Shown here: one piece after another, positions 40,697-49,456 of the stretch
Numbering within the stretch: the stretch's first letter is position 1
Layout of the letters: each line of letters opens with the position of its first letter
Assembly (NCBI GenBank): GCA_002968845.1
Contig: PVBG01000006.1
Coordinates: 124,001-188,000, forward strand
Source of the DNA: Neorhizobium tomejilense
Lineage (GTDB): Bacteria > Pseudomonadota > Alphaproteobacteria > Rhizobiales > Rhizobiaceae
Length of the DNA: 64,000 bases
Direction of reading: 5' to 3'
Position numbers and translations under genes: made by a program
The notes under the pieces: model-generated
Databases searched by the model: none
What the model was told of the DNA's origin: nothing
The model's input: the letters and a program-made list of their open reading frames with translations, nothing else

Positions 40697-41023
40697 CGCT
40701 CATCTCCTCGTCGTGGTGTGCGTGACCCGTTCAGCATTGAAGAATGGGCGACGCCTCCGATCGCCGTTCGGGCAGTTGCGGATGTTAGACAGGTTGCTGC
40801 CATCCGCATCATCGGAACCAATGACGCGGGTGCCTATTCTCACGGCGCGGTCATCAAGGGTCTGGTTCGATGGCGATGGCCAGCGGACGCGTGGTGGTGG
40901 CTGAGCGGTTTTCCAACGAATCGTCGCTATCGTCGTTGATGGCGGGCAGGGAGTAGGCAAACGGGTCGCGAACACACCGGTGTGCGCGCGCTGCGGTCTG
41001 CGCGGTTGGAGACGTCTCGGAAA
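40697..41023. other. Intergenic stretch carrying repeat copy 2
   Basis: It holds the dispersed repeat at 40807-40850 and probably the promoter of the minus-strand gene ending at 40352. No gene seen. Confidence 0.45.
40807..40850. repeat. Dispersed intergenic repeat, copy 2
   Basis: CATCATCGGAACCAATGACG followed by CGGGTGCCTATTCTCACGGCG. It is the second copy of the element described at 40143. Confidence 0.55.
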
Positions 41024-42214
41024 TCAAACAGCCGTCCGCTGCGGAGCCCGGATCGGTGGCGTCGAGTTGTGCAGCAACTGTAGGAGCTTGGCCTGCCGGG
41101 ACGTGCCTGTTTTGGAGAAGATGTGCTTGAGATGTGTGCGCACGGTCGCCTCGCCGATGCCGAGCAGGTCAGCCGCCTCTTTCCCGCCCAATCCCTGAGC
41201 AAGTGCCAGCAGCACGCGAAGCTCGCTGCCGGTCAGCTGGTGAAGCCTTGCAAAGGCTTCACCAGGCATGAGCGGCGCCTGAACTGGATCCTGCATGAAC
41301 ACGGCACACGATGCTGCAAATTGCCCGACGGTGTTGCGGCGCTGACCGCTCTTGACCGGAAGAAAGGTCGCAACATAGCCGGTGCCCTGGGCATTCGGGA
41401 TGGCCAGGGAATATGCCGTCATGTCGATATCGACGTCATCACGTCCCGCCTGTTCGATTGCCCTAGACAGTACGGTACGCGCCGTCTGATCAACGGGAGA
41501 AAGCCGGTTGTTGACGATGCGAATGGAGTTGCCCATTCGGGTCTGGCGCTCGGCGGCGGCGTTCATATAAACGACGCGGCCATCGCGTGCCGTGAGGAAA
41601 ACACCCGCAACGAGCGAATCGAGCGTCCGTTCGAGCATCTCCGAATTCAGCGTTTTAATATCGAGCGCGTCAGAGATGGCGAGCGCACGGCAGACATGCG
41701 GTGAGAGAAGCTTGAATAGGTCGATCTCGCGCTTTTGATAGTGCTCGACCTTCTCGCTTCGGGAGGCATGCATGGAGGCCATGCGGCTCTCGGTCCGCAA
41801 AGCGGGGAACCAGATGATATCCTGGATTCCAAAGGGCTTCAGCACGTCGCGAAAGAACCTGGTTTCGGACAATTCGTAGGAGGTCGTGGAGAGGGCGCTG
41901 ACGTCGCCGACGTTGGATACGAGATCCGCCTCTGCCATCGGGCTTTGCGGGTAGTGCGAAGCCAATTTTTCCAGAAACTCTGGCTGATATCCAAAAACAA
42001 ACAGCTGGTCATTCTGGGTGTGTTTGAGGTCGTGCACACATATCCCGCCCGCTGAGCTTTCACAGAGATTGGAAATACTTCGAGACGCGCCGGGCCATTG
42101 GTGTGGATCAAGAGCGCAATCATAGATCGCTCCGATCGTATCCGATAGCGCCTGCGCCAAGATACCATCTAGGCTAACTGTGTTATGAAAGGGCGTGGGA
42201 TTGTATTGCAGCAT
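41024..42214 (-). CDS. LuxR-type transcriptional regulator
   Basis: 396 residues. The N-terminal 200 form an alpha/beta sensor without a clear family (SDTIGAIYDCALDPHQWPGA near the start is typical of a rhizobial LuxR subgroup). A PAS-like middle domain follows (LDSLVAGVFLTARDGRVVYM, NAAAERQTRMG). The C-terminal HTH is clear: LTGSELRVLLALAQGLGGKE, AADLLGIGEATVRTHLKHIF and SKTGTSRQAKLLQLL. There is no acyl-homoserine-lactone domain, so it is not a quorum sensor of the LuxI/LuxR type. It is divergent from an AraC regulator, and the two may control each other. Confidence 0.9.
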   Translation of the reverse strand: MLQYNPTPFHNTVSLDGILAQALSDTIGAIYDCALDPHQWPGASRSISNLCESSAGGICVHDLKHTQNDQLFVFGYQPEFLEKLASHYPQSPMAEADLVSNVGDVSALSTTSYELSETRFFRDVLKPFGIQDIIWFPALRTESRMASMHASRSEKVEHYQKREIDLFKLLSPHVCRALAISDALDIKTLNSEMLERTLDSLVAGVFLTARDGRVVYMNAAAERQTRMGNSIRIVNNRLSPVDQTARTVLSRAIEQAGRDDVDIDMTAYSLAIPNAQGTGYVATFLPVKSGQRRNTVGQFAASCAVFMQDPVQAPLMPGEAFARLHQLTGSELRVLLALAQGLGGKEAADLLGIGEATVRTHLKHIFSKTGTSRQAKLLQLLHNSTPPIRAPQRTAV

Positions 42215-42272
42215 TATTTATGTAGCCTCGGAAAGGAATTACTCTACGAAGAATAGCTCTGGCTTGATACTG

Positions 42273-42316
42273 CCATGTCCAATGACGTGGGTGATGCCGA
42301 TTTTGGCGGCGACCGG
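42273..42316. repeat. Dispersed intergenic repeat, copy 3
   Basis: CATGTCCAATGACGTGGGTG followed by ATGCCGATTTTGGCGGCGACC. It is a diverged third copy, 60-100 nt upstream of the LuxR-type gene. Confidence 0.5.
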
Positions 42317-42402
42317 GTTTTGTCGCCGAATTTGTCCACACGCTGCCGATTTTGTCTAAGTTGGCAGACGATTTACAAGGATGGTGGGGGTGGCGGAGTG
42401 AT

Positions 42403-43464
42403 ATGGCAGCCTCTTTAGTGAATCCTGCCCTGCTAGGGATGTTCGAGGTTGTCCGTGCGAAGGACCCCGACGATCTCAGCGGCACGATGCGCGTGACCGA
42501 ACGTGTTGTGAGGTCGAGTCGCGTCTATACTTACCAACTGCGGGATCGCGCGCTTTGGCGCATGCGGTTCGATCAACCGATTTTCACACTCGCCACGCGA
42601 GGCGCCGGCTCCATTCTGGCAAGTTATGTCGACAGTAGTTTTGCGACCGACGTCTCCGTCGATGGTGACGAAGGAGATCTGTTTTGTTTCACGACAATGC
42701 TCGCAGGCCATATGAGACTGGAACGAGAGGGAAAATCTACGACGGCCAGTAACCATGTCGGACTCGCCTGGAGACCCGATCCGAGCACCCGGCTATTGAT
42801 TAGCGACGACAACGCGCGAACGAACGTCTTCTTCAAGGCGACGGAATTGGAGAGTGCTCTCGAACACATGCTCGATGACAACTTGCGCCATCCACTTGTC
42901 TTCGAAACTCATCTCGATTGGAGGACCGGGCTGACAGCGAGCCTGAAACGTCAGCTTGATTTCGTTATCCAGGAGTTTCAGCAGGAGGACGGCGTGGCAA
43001 GCAGCCCGGTCGCGCTTGCATCCCTGACAGACCTGCTTGTCTCGCTGGTCCTTCGCGGCGCTACGCACAACTATACTGATCGGCTGGCTACTGCAGCCGG
43101 AAGCGCAGTTCCGGCCTATGTTCGGCGAGCGGAGGATTTTATGCGCGCTCATAGTGCACAGCCTATTCGCATGTCGCATGTCGCCGCCGCAGCTGGATGC
43201 AGTTTGCGAACGTTGACTACCGTGTTCCACCATTTCCGTGGCACGACGCCCTTAGGGATGCTGCACTCTATCCGGCTCGATCTGGCGTGTGCTGAGCTCG
43301 CGTCGGGTGCATCCGGCGCTTCGGTCAACATGATCGCCCGCCGATACGGTTTCACCAACACGGCACGGTTCGCTGCCTCTTTTCGACGCCGGTTCGGCAC
43401 GACACCCACCGAAATGGCGCAGCGTGCGTCCATCCGGGGCACGCTTACCCTGCCGATCGCCTAG
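42403..43464 (+). CDS. AraC-family transcriptional regulator
   Basis: 353 residues from the ATG at 42403 (GGCGGAGTGAT upstream). A TTG start at 42352 is possible but weaker. The N-terminal 210 residues form the beta-rich ligand-binding domain of the AraC_binding_2 kind (FDQPIFTLATRGAGSILASY, LFCFTTMLAGHMRLEREGKS). The C-terminal double HTH is typical: FMRAHSAQPIRMSHVAAAAG, CSLRTLTTVFHHFRGTTPLG and NMIARRYGFTNTARFAASFR, then FRRRFGTTPTEMAQR. It may respond to an aromatic or small effector, as relatives do. No target is evident other than the divergent LuxR gene. Confidence 0.92.
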   Translation: MAASLVNPALLGMFEVVRAKDPDDLSGTMRVTERVVRSSRVYTYQLRDRALWRMRFDQPIFTLATRGAGSILASYVDSSFATDVSVDGDEGDLFCFTTMLAGHMRLEREGKSTTASNHVGLAWRPDPSTRLLISDDNARTNVFFKATELESALEHMLDDNLRHPLVFETHLDWRTGLTASLKRQLDFVIQEFQQEDGVASSPVALASLTDLLVSLVLRGATHNYTDRLATAAGSAVPAYVRRAEDFMRAHSAQPIRMSHVAAAAGCSLRTLTTVFHHFRGTTPLGMLHSIRLDLACAELASGASGASVNMIARRYGFTNTARFAASFRRRFGTTPTEMAQRASIRGTLTLPIA

Positions 43465-43935
43465 TGCGGCCCTGGCTCGTCCATAGGATGGAAATGAATA
43501 ACACCTGCAGCGCAGTCTTTGCCGAGGCGATTCTCGTCACCTTTCAATCCGTCAAACTGCTGCTGTGAGTTCATGCGATGACCGCGACACTGAGGCCAGC
43601 CGTCCTCCAGCGAGCAATCTTACGGCGTTCGTCCAATCCAATCTGGGAATAGGTGCGTCTCATTGCGTCTTCCTTGCGATTGATAATCCATTGGCATCAT
43701 TCGCAAGTCGCACTTCATCCTTGAACCCACCGTTCCCCGTTAGCATCCGCGTTCACCAGTGAGCCACTCCACGAGGTCTCCTTCTCGCTGGTCTTCCGGA
43801 AACGCCCGATCCAGGTACAGATCAAGTCTGGTCAGACTTGGGCAGCCTCCGGGCGTTCGCGTTAACTGTTACTTAAGCATCTGCTTGCAGAGCGCCGCCG
43901 GTGTGCAATGCTCCCCTGACATGGGGAAACAGAAC
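43465..43935. other. 470-nt intergenic stretch without a gene
   Basis: A small palindrome AAGTCTG-GT-CAGACTT lies at 43824-43839, about 100 nt before the next start, and could be a regulatory site. Nothing else was seen. Confidence 0.4.
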
Positions 43936-44166
43936 ATGGATATGCGAACTCAGACACCCGATGAACCATACGAACCTCCGCCTGCGCACCGCTTCAAGGT
44001 CGAAGCCGCGATGCTGGAGATGATCGAGCGCCTTCAGCAGGAAGGGCTCGGCCGGCAAGAAATCGCCCTGATCCTCGCCGACGCCGCGGATGAGTACGTC
44101 ATAATCTTGGCTAACATGACGGCTGAGACAGCGTCCGACCAACAGTCGTACCACCTGCACCAATAG
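43936..44166 (+). CDS. Small acidic helical protein (76 aa)
   Basis: ATG at 43936, preceded by GGGGAAACAGAAC. An ATG at 43921 is in frame but lacks a site. MDMRTQTPDEPYEPPPAHRF, then two helices (AAMLEMIERLQQEGLGRQEI and ALILADAADEYVIIL). It has the look of a small rhizobial regulator or adaptor, but no family is recognised. The composition is acidic and no signal is visible. Confidence 0.55.
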   Translation: MDMRTQTPDEPYEPPPAHRFKVEAAMLEMIERLQQEGLGRQEIALILADAADEYVIILANMTAETASDQQSYHLHQ

Positions 44167-44459
44167 GGCAGCCGAGACAAAGAAGCTCCGAGAGGGGCAG
44201 CTTGAATGAACTCGAGGGCGGGTTCAATGCAGTGCCGGGGAGTTTCTGAAGATCATCTCATTCTCGGCCGCGCAGAGTTGTCCCGTGATCGCGCCAACCT
44301 CGCCGATCACCATGAGAATGGCAGGACTGTTCAGTAGCGTGAGGCAGCGGTCTGTGACTTGCCTGCCGCCCGCAGCACGCCAGCCGTCGGAGACGTTCTG
44401 GATCCATCCCCGAATTCCTGCAGGCAGGGAGAGGTCGAACTTTCAATCCTCCAAGCCCT

Positions 44460-45809
44460 TCATACAACGTCTTTGCTCAACCGGAGCCGACCTTCGATGA
44501 GAAGGCCTATGCGGCCGCGGCCGAGGCGGGTCAGCCGGATTGGCAGCCGCTTCTCCTCCAACCGCCGGCGGAGAAGCAGCAGCCGCGTTTCCAGATTATC
44601 CTTGAAGTCGGGCAGTTTCAGTGCCGCATCGAGCCGGATTTCGCGGTTGGTGAATTCCAGCCGACCGCTTTGCTGGTGCTGTTCCAGCATCGAGGCGAGC
44701 AGCCTGCCCGCGACCCCCTTGATGACGTAATCGCCGTCGATGAAAACGCTGTCATCGAAGCGATGGTGGACAACTTGCACTGTCTTTTCGGACGTCGCAG
44801 GGTGGGCCGGGACCGACCGTTGCGGTTCGGTTTCGAGCGAGAGTTTTTCGCTTAGGGCCAGTGCCATGGCTGCCTGCCTGGCAATCATCGAAAGAGCCGC
44901 CTCGTCGTCACTGGTGAAGGCGATACGGTCGCGGCTTTCGAGGAAGAGGACGCCGCGCACCGAGCCAGCGGCGACGAGCGGCACGGCAATCTGGCTCATT
45001 GCGTCCGCCATGCCGGGAAGCGGGATTGCCCGCGTGCGGTTTTCGTCGGCGGAGGAGCCGCGCACTGCGGCGCCGAAGCGGCGGATGCGGCTCATGTCGC
45101 TCAGCTTGACGAGGCGCCCACCGGCGGCGGCTGCGCCGATCACACCTTCGTCGACAGGAATATCCGAGCCGATGCCGGACGGGACATAGCCCATGCTACC
45201 GATGGTAATGAGCTGGTTGCGCTCTTCATAAAGTTGCAGCAACAAGCCATGTTCGAAACCGAACTCCGTGCGCAGGCCCTCAAGCATGGCATCGATGATG
45301 CCGTCCGCGTCGGTTTCCGCGGCGATCGCCTCGGCAATCCTGGCAGCGCCAATCAACCGGTTCCGTTTTGACTGTGGGAGTTCGGCGGTCAGGACCTGGG
45401 AGGGGATCGCCTCAATGCTCACGACCCGGAAGACATCAAGATTGCGAAGCTTCATGATGCCCGCCATGCCGACCTGGGCGCTGCTGGCGTCGATCTGCAG
45501 CGCGACGTGCTCGAACAGCGATCCTGCCTCAAGGGTGTGGGCGAAGACCAGTTCCAGCCGGTATTGCGCAGAATTGCGGGCATCCACCAGAAGCAGCATC
45601 GCGTGCGGGTTCAGACGGATGTTGGCGGCGGTCTTGGCGAAGAACTGGTTGGAGAGCGCCACATGCCGATCATCGACCAGGGCGACATGCGAGAGATAGG
45701 AAATATTCGGCAGCCCGTCGGCATCCGCCGTCGAGATGATCGAGGGGATCACGCCTTCGAAACAGGCTTCGAGATCAGCCAAGGTCAGCCTGATCGGCGT
45801 CGGCGTCAT
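44460..45809 (-). CDS. Pyridoxamine-oxidase-like fold + GAF + C-terminal putative DNA-binding domain
   Basis: 449 residues from the ATG at 45809, which overlaps the stop of the previous gene by 4 nt (ATGA). The open frame further up encodes nothing sensible. Residues about 10-140 are an FMN-binding split barrel of the pyridoxamine 5'-phosphate oxidase type (NISYLSHVALVDDRHVALSN, QFFAKTAANIRLNPHAMLLL). A GAF domain follows from about 175 to 340 (GFEHGLLLQLYEERNQLITI, VDEGVIGAAAAGGRL, PLVAAGSVRGVLFLESRDRI). The last 90 residues (RLEFTNREIRLDAALKLPDF, LETRLLLLRRRLEEKRLPIR) resemble a winged-helix output domain. It is an unusual redox or flavin sensor, perhaps a transcription factor. Confidence 0.8.
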   Translation of the reverse strand: MTPTPIRLTLADLEACFEGVIPSIISTADADGLPNISYLSHVALVDDRHVALSNQFFAKTAANIRLNPHAMLLLVDARNSAQYRLELVFAHTLEAGSLFEHVALQIDASSAQVGMAGIMKLRNLDVFRVVSIEAIPSQVLTAELPQSKRNRLIGAARIAEAIAAETDADGIIDAMLEGLRTEFGFEHGLLLQLYEERNQLITIGSMGYVPSGIGSDIPVDEGVIGAAAAGGRLVKLSDMSRIRRFGAAVRGSSADENRTRAIPLPGMADAMSQIAVPLVAAGSVRGVLFLESRDRIAFTSDDEAALSMIARQAAMALALSEKLSLETEPQRSVPAHPATSEKTVQVVHHRFDDSVFIDGDYVIKGVAGRLLASMLEQHQQSGRLEFTNREIRLDAALKLPDFKDNLETRLLLLRRRLEEKRLPIRLTRLGRGRIGLLIEGRLRLSKDVV

Positions 45810-46276
45810 GGGGTCGTGCTCCAGATACGTTCCCCGGCGCGCGAGCCGGGCGTCTGGACGAAGACCGAGGCGACACACATCGTGATCAGCATCGGATCGC
45901 GGTTCGAAAGCACCGGCATGATCAGTTCCGGCAGCATGCCAAGTCTCATCTGGGTCGAAACGATCGCGACGATGTACTGGGATGAACGCTCCACCTCGCC
46001 CGGCTCCGCGGGCCGTATGGTCGCCTGTCCCTTCAGTTGATAAGAGACATAGTCCGATGGCCGGGCGAAAGTGACGGCAATTCTTCCGTTTTCGCGCAAA
46101 TTTGCGACCGTTTCGGGCCATTGCCAAGCGGACGTCACGAGGTCAATCGTATCGCTTCCGGTGGATATCCATGCGCCCATGGCTCGGCCAATCTCCGGCC
46201 GGCGAGCGGCATTCGAACTGCCGATGATCTGCATCACCGGGCTTTCTATGAAGCCTGCGATTTCGTCCCCGAACAT
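45806..46276 (-). CDS. Pyridoxamine 5'-phosphate oxidase-like FMN-binding protein
   Basis: 156 residues from the ATG at 46276 (AAGGGGGACGTTCG upstream). The split-barrel pattern is visible: SPVMQIIGSSNAARRPEIGR, VTSAWQWPETVANLRENGRI, AVTFARPSDYVSYQLKGQAT. It is stand-alone and followed by the fused gene with a 4-nt overlap, so both are made together and may interact. The family includes FMN, heme and F420 binders. No catalytic assignment is possible. It is divergent from the flavin monooxygenase gene, 135 nt away. Confidence 0.8.
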   Translation of the reverse strand: MFGDEIAGFIESPVMQIIGSSNAARRPEIGRAMGAWISTGSDTIDLVTSAWQWPETVANLRENGRIAVTFARPSDYVSYQLKGQATIRPAEPGEVERSSQYIVAIVSTQMRLGMLPELIMPVLSNRDPMLITMCVASVFVQTPGSRAGERIWSTTP

Positions 46277-46411
46277 CGAACGTCCCCCTTGGACAGGTTC
46301 ATAGCGCAATTAGGCAGGTTTTAGGATTCCCTCCGCGCGACTTAATGAGCTTTTAGGAAACGACATTCGCGGAACTGGCTAAAGCGCTCCCATCGAACAA
46401 GGAGCAAGCTG

Positions 46412-47953
46412 ATGTCCACCAAGAACCATGTCAAAATGCCTGAAAACGCCGTCGCCGTGATTGGTGCCGGTCCCGCCGGCCTCGTCGCCGCGCGCTTCCT
46501 CGTCGCCCGCGGGCTGATACCCGTCATCTTCGAGGCCTCGTCCCGCCTCGGTGGCCAATGGAATTCCGCCTCGGCGGCCAGCGCCATCTGGCCCGGCATG
46601 CGCACCAATACCAGCCGCGTGATGACCGCCTTTTCCGATCTCGACCACGCCTCGGGAAGCGCCGCCTATCTGCGGCAGGAGGAGATGCTCGATTACCTGG
46701 AACGATATGCCTTCACCTTTGGCCTGCTGCCGCATCTGAGACTGAAGACGCGGGTCGAGCGGCTGGAGCGGGATGGCAATGGCTGGCTGATCCGTTCGGC
46801 AGAAGACGGGGAGGAGCGTTCCGAAGTCTTCCAGCGGGTGATCATCGCGACTGGGCGGCAGAACGTGCCCGACCTGCCGGCAGTACCGGGTCTCGATGGT
46901 TTCGCCGGCGCTCTCGGCGCCGCCCACACCGCCCAGTATAACGGTCCGGAGCGTTATCGTGGGCGCAAGGTGCTTGTCGCCGGCTGCTCGATCAGTGCGT
47001 TGGAGATCGCCTCCGACATCGCGCTCGGTGGTGCGGCGCAGGTGGTCTCCACCAGCCGTCGGCAACGCTACATCCTGCCGAAGATCATTGCCGGGGTGCC
47101 GACCGACCACGTGATGTTCAATCGGGCCGCCGTGCTGATGGAAGGCGTGTTACCGCCGGACATGCTGGCCGAAGGGCTGACCATGAAGGTCCTGAAGGTG
47201 GCGGGTTCTCCGGAGCAATTCGGCGCACGAAAGCCGGAAGGCAACGCCTTTGCAGCGGGCATCTCCCAGTCGCAGGGTTTTCTGCCGGCGGTGGCGGAGG
47301 GGCGCATCGATGTGAAGCCCTGGATCGAGCGGGTCGACGGTCACACCGTCTGGTTCCGCGACGGGACGAGCGCCAATGTGGACGCCATCCTTTTCGGTAC
47401 GGGCTATCGACTGTCGATGCCCTGGCTTTCGGAGGATATCATCCGGACGATCCGTCTCGACGGCTATGGTGCCGATCTTCACGATCACACTTTTCACCCG
47501 GACCTGCCGGGGCTCGCCTTCCTCGGCCTGTTCGATCTGGTCGGGCCTGTCTTTCCGGTTCTCGAATTGCAGGCGCGCTGGGTTGCCCAGTGCTTCGGAA
47601 GCAAACAGCCGCTTCCGGCGCAGACAGCGATGCATGCCGGGATTGAACGCTGCCGCGCCACGCGCTCAGGTCCGCTCAGCCTGCCGATGCATGTGGCGGC
47701 GCTCACCTTCGCCCGCAACGCCGGCGTGGAGCCGGACCTGACGATCTGGCCGGACCTTGAGCGGGCGCTGCTGTTCGGACCGCTTTCGCCGATTTCCTTC
47801 CGCCTGCAAGGGCCGGACGCCCTGACGCATGCGCCGGCGAAGACGGAGGTTGCCGCTGCCGCTTTCGGGGCGATCACGACCGGCGATTTCACCGCCGAGG
47901 AGGAGAGCATCCGCCAGCTCCTCAAACTCCTCCCGGTTCAGACGGCGGCTTGA
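46412..47953 (+). CDS. Flavin-containing monooxygenase (NAD(P)H-dependent)
   Basis: 513 residues; AACAAGGAGCAAGCTG precedes the ATG. FAD-binding GAGPAG at residues 18-23, E-x-S-x-x-x-G-G-Q-W (FEASSRLGGQWN) close behind, and the NADPH-binding GCSISALEIA near residue 192 are present. The ATG-type motif FGTGYRLSMPWL follows near residue 330. This is the class B flavin monooxygenase layout (FMO/Baeyer-Villiger/N-hydroxylase). The FxGxxxHxxxY/F fingerprint is replaced by GAAHTAQYNG, so the exact subgroup is unclear. The substrate is probably a soft nucleophile or ketone. The YceI gene follows 47 nt later and may be co-transcribed. Confidence 0.88.
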   Translation: MSTKNHVKMPENAVAVIGAGPAGLVAARFLVARGLIPVIFEASSRLGGQWNSASAASAIWPGMRTNTSRVMTAFSDLDHASGSAAYLRQEEMLDYLERYAFTFGLLPHLRLKTRVERLERDGNGWLIRSAEDGEERSEVFQRVIIATGRQNVPDLPAVPGLDGFAGALGAAHTAQYNGPERYRGRKVLVAGCSISALEIASDIALGGAAQVVSTSRRQRYILPKIIAGVPTDHVMFNRAAVLMEGVLPPDMLAEGLTMKVLKVAGSPEQFGARKPEGNAFAAGISQSQGFLPAVAEGRIDVKPWIERVDGHTVWFRDGTSANVDAILFGTGYRLSMPWLSEDIIRTIRLDGYGADLHDHTFHPDLPGLAFLGLFDLVGPVFPVLELQARWVAQCFGSKQPLPAQTAMHAGIERCRATRSGPLSLPMHVAALTFARNAGVEPDLTIWPDLERALLFGPLSPISFRLQGPDALTHAPAKTEVAAAAFGAITTGDFTAEEESIRQLLKLLPVQTAA

Positions 47954-48000
47954 ACACTTCAACCATTGATTCATCTGATTCAACAAGAAGGGCCATGCTC

Positions 48001-48618
48001 ATGAAATACCTGTATCTTCTCGCGCTGTCGGCGCTGCTCGGCACACCTGCCTTTCCAGAGAGCAAGCAGGCACCTGCACCTTCCGGGACCTACGTGTCCG
48101 ACCCCGCCCATTCGAGCGTCACCTGGAAGGTCGGTCATTTCGGGCTGTCGAACTATACCGCCCGGTTCACCAAGATGAGCGCCGAACTCCTCTGGGATGC
48201 GGAGAACCCGGCGGCTTCAAAGCTCTCGGCGAGTATCGATCCGACCTCGGTACGCACCGATTTCCCGTTTCCCCACGTGGAGGATTTCGACAAGAAGATC
48301 GGCAGCGACGTGAACTTTCTGGCGGCGCAGCCGATCAGTTTCGTATCGACCGAGGTTAAAGTGACTGCCGAGAATAAGGGGCAGGTGACCGGCAACCTCA
48401 CCTTTCGCGGCCAGACCCGACCGGCGACGCTCGACGTGACGTTCAATGGCTCAATGGCCGAACACCCGATGGACAAGGTACCGAAGCTCGGCTTTTCCGC
48501 TATTGCCAGGATCAAACGCAGCGAATGGGGCCTCAGCCTTCACGTGCCGGTGGTCAGCGATGAGGTGACGATCCTGATCGAGAGCGAACTCGCACCGCGG
48601 AAGAAGGCGACGAACTGA
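48001..48618 (+). CDS. YceI-family periplasmic protein
   Basis: 205 residues from the ATG at 48001. Earlier in-frame starts give a worse signal peptide and poorer spacing to AAGAAGG. Signal peptide MKYLYLLALSALLGTPAFPE. The YceI lipocalin-like barrel shows TYVSDPAHSSVTWKVGHFGL, NYTARFTKMSAEL, ASIDPTSVRTDFPFPHVEDF and NLTFRGQTRPATLDVTFNGS, ending in the family's characteristic W-G-L-S segment. YceI proteins bind polyisoprenoid quinones or similar hydrophobic ligands in the periplasm. It follows the monooxygenase gene and could handle its lipid-like substrate or a quinone. Confidence 0.9.
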   Translation: MKYLYLLALSALLGTPAFPESKQAPAPSGTYVSDPAHSSVTWKVGHFGLSNYTARFTKMSAELLWDAENPAASKLSASIDPTSVRTDFPFPHVEDFDKKIGSDVNFLAAQPISFVSTEVKVTAENKGQVTGNLTFRGQTRPATLDVTFNGSMAEHPMDKVPKLGFSAIARIKRSEWGLSLHVPVVSDEVTILIESELAPRKKATN

Positions 48619-48900
48619 GTGAAGGAAGCGCGGCCGGACCGACCTTGCGCTTGGCCATCAGAAAACACGGATGGCGGATTGACAAAGCATCGACCTGATG
48701 TCGGTCTTGTGGTCGGCGCTCGTGAAGCGCTCACCTTCCAGCATACCAAGTGGACCGGCCCATCGAAGGCTTCCTATCCTACAGTGTGTGTTCTGCGGAC
48801 ATCCATAAGTTGTTCGCCGCGTGTTAGCAGTCGCTTTGAGCATCCGACATACGCAGAGGGTCGCACCGTAGGGCAGCTTCGGGACAAACGGGGACGTTCC

Positions 48901-49021
48901 TGAAAGAGAAGGAACATTCTCTTCAGTTGTCGCTTTGGATTGCTAGAGCATCAATAACGGTTCTACCCCTAGCCGAGATGCCCAACTCAAGACAGGCTCG
49001 TTCGCAGCGAGCCTTTTTTTT
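48901..49021 (+). ncRNA. Candidate small RNA ending in an orphan terminator
   Basis: AAGAGAA/TTCTCTT (7-bp stem, 6-nt loop) near 48904-48923, an unstructured middle, then GGCTCG (48995-49000) pairing with CGAGCC (49008-49013), followed by eight T. No open frame runs into this terminator. The 5' end is a guess. Confidence 0.4.
48995..49021 (+). terminator. Strong Rho-independent terminator
   Basis: GGCTCG (48995-49000) and CGAGCC (49008-49013) with a 7-nt loop, followed by TTTTTTTT. The nearest plus-strand gene (YceI) ends 376 nt upstream. Confidence 0.7.
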
Positions 49022-49285
49022 ATTGACGAAGCCTGGTCATTGCTGAGTCTTCGTCCTCTAAGGAACGGCAATGGCGCGTTAACATTCGGCCTGTCTAACA
49101 CTGGCTTCTTTCCTAAGTTCCGGTCCCCGACCCTGCGTACGGTAGCTGACCTTTGCTGCTCCGCTTGCAGACAATATTGCGAACGAAGCCGTCGTAAGCG
49201 CCCCGATCGCAACGCCTGCCGCGTGAGGTCCTCATGGCCTCAGACACGTTTTTACTGACGTCTGGGCCAGCCTCGGTGAGGAGAC

Positions 49286-49321
49286 GGCCTGCCTCCTATT
49301 TCCAGTCGATCTGGCCCGGCA
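49286..49321. repeat. 36-nt repeat, copy 2
   Basis: It matches 29555-29590 with one mismatch (TTTCC here, TTTTC there). See the entry for copy 1. Confidence 0.6.
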
Positions 49322-49456
49322 AAGGAGTGATCGCCGATGACTATACCAGCGACCCTGGTACATCCACGGCAAGGCAAAACCATGATGGAAAACCTTGGCC
49401 CAGACAGAGCCACACTCGCTGAGCGGATACGGGAGTTTTGGGGGGGGGCAACGTCC

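Larger units (their letters stand above)
48619..49456. other. 840-nt gene-free stretch with an orphan terminator
   Basis: No gene seen. It contains the hairpin and strong terminator at 48901-49021 (candidate small RNA) and repeat copy 2 at 49286-49321. The last 70 nt before the Fic gene stop hold a G-run. Confidence 0.5.

Noticed and set aside
44258..44460. Possible end of a uroporphyrin methyltransferase gene on the minus strand (NSPAILMVIGEV)
   Set aside because: Only about 12 residues resemble that family and no flanking motif is found. Too weak to list as a pseudogene.
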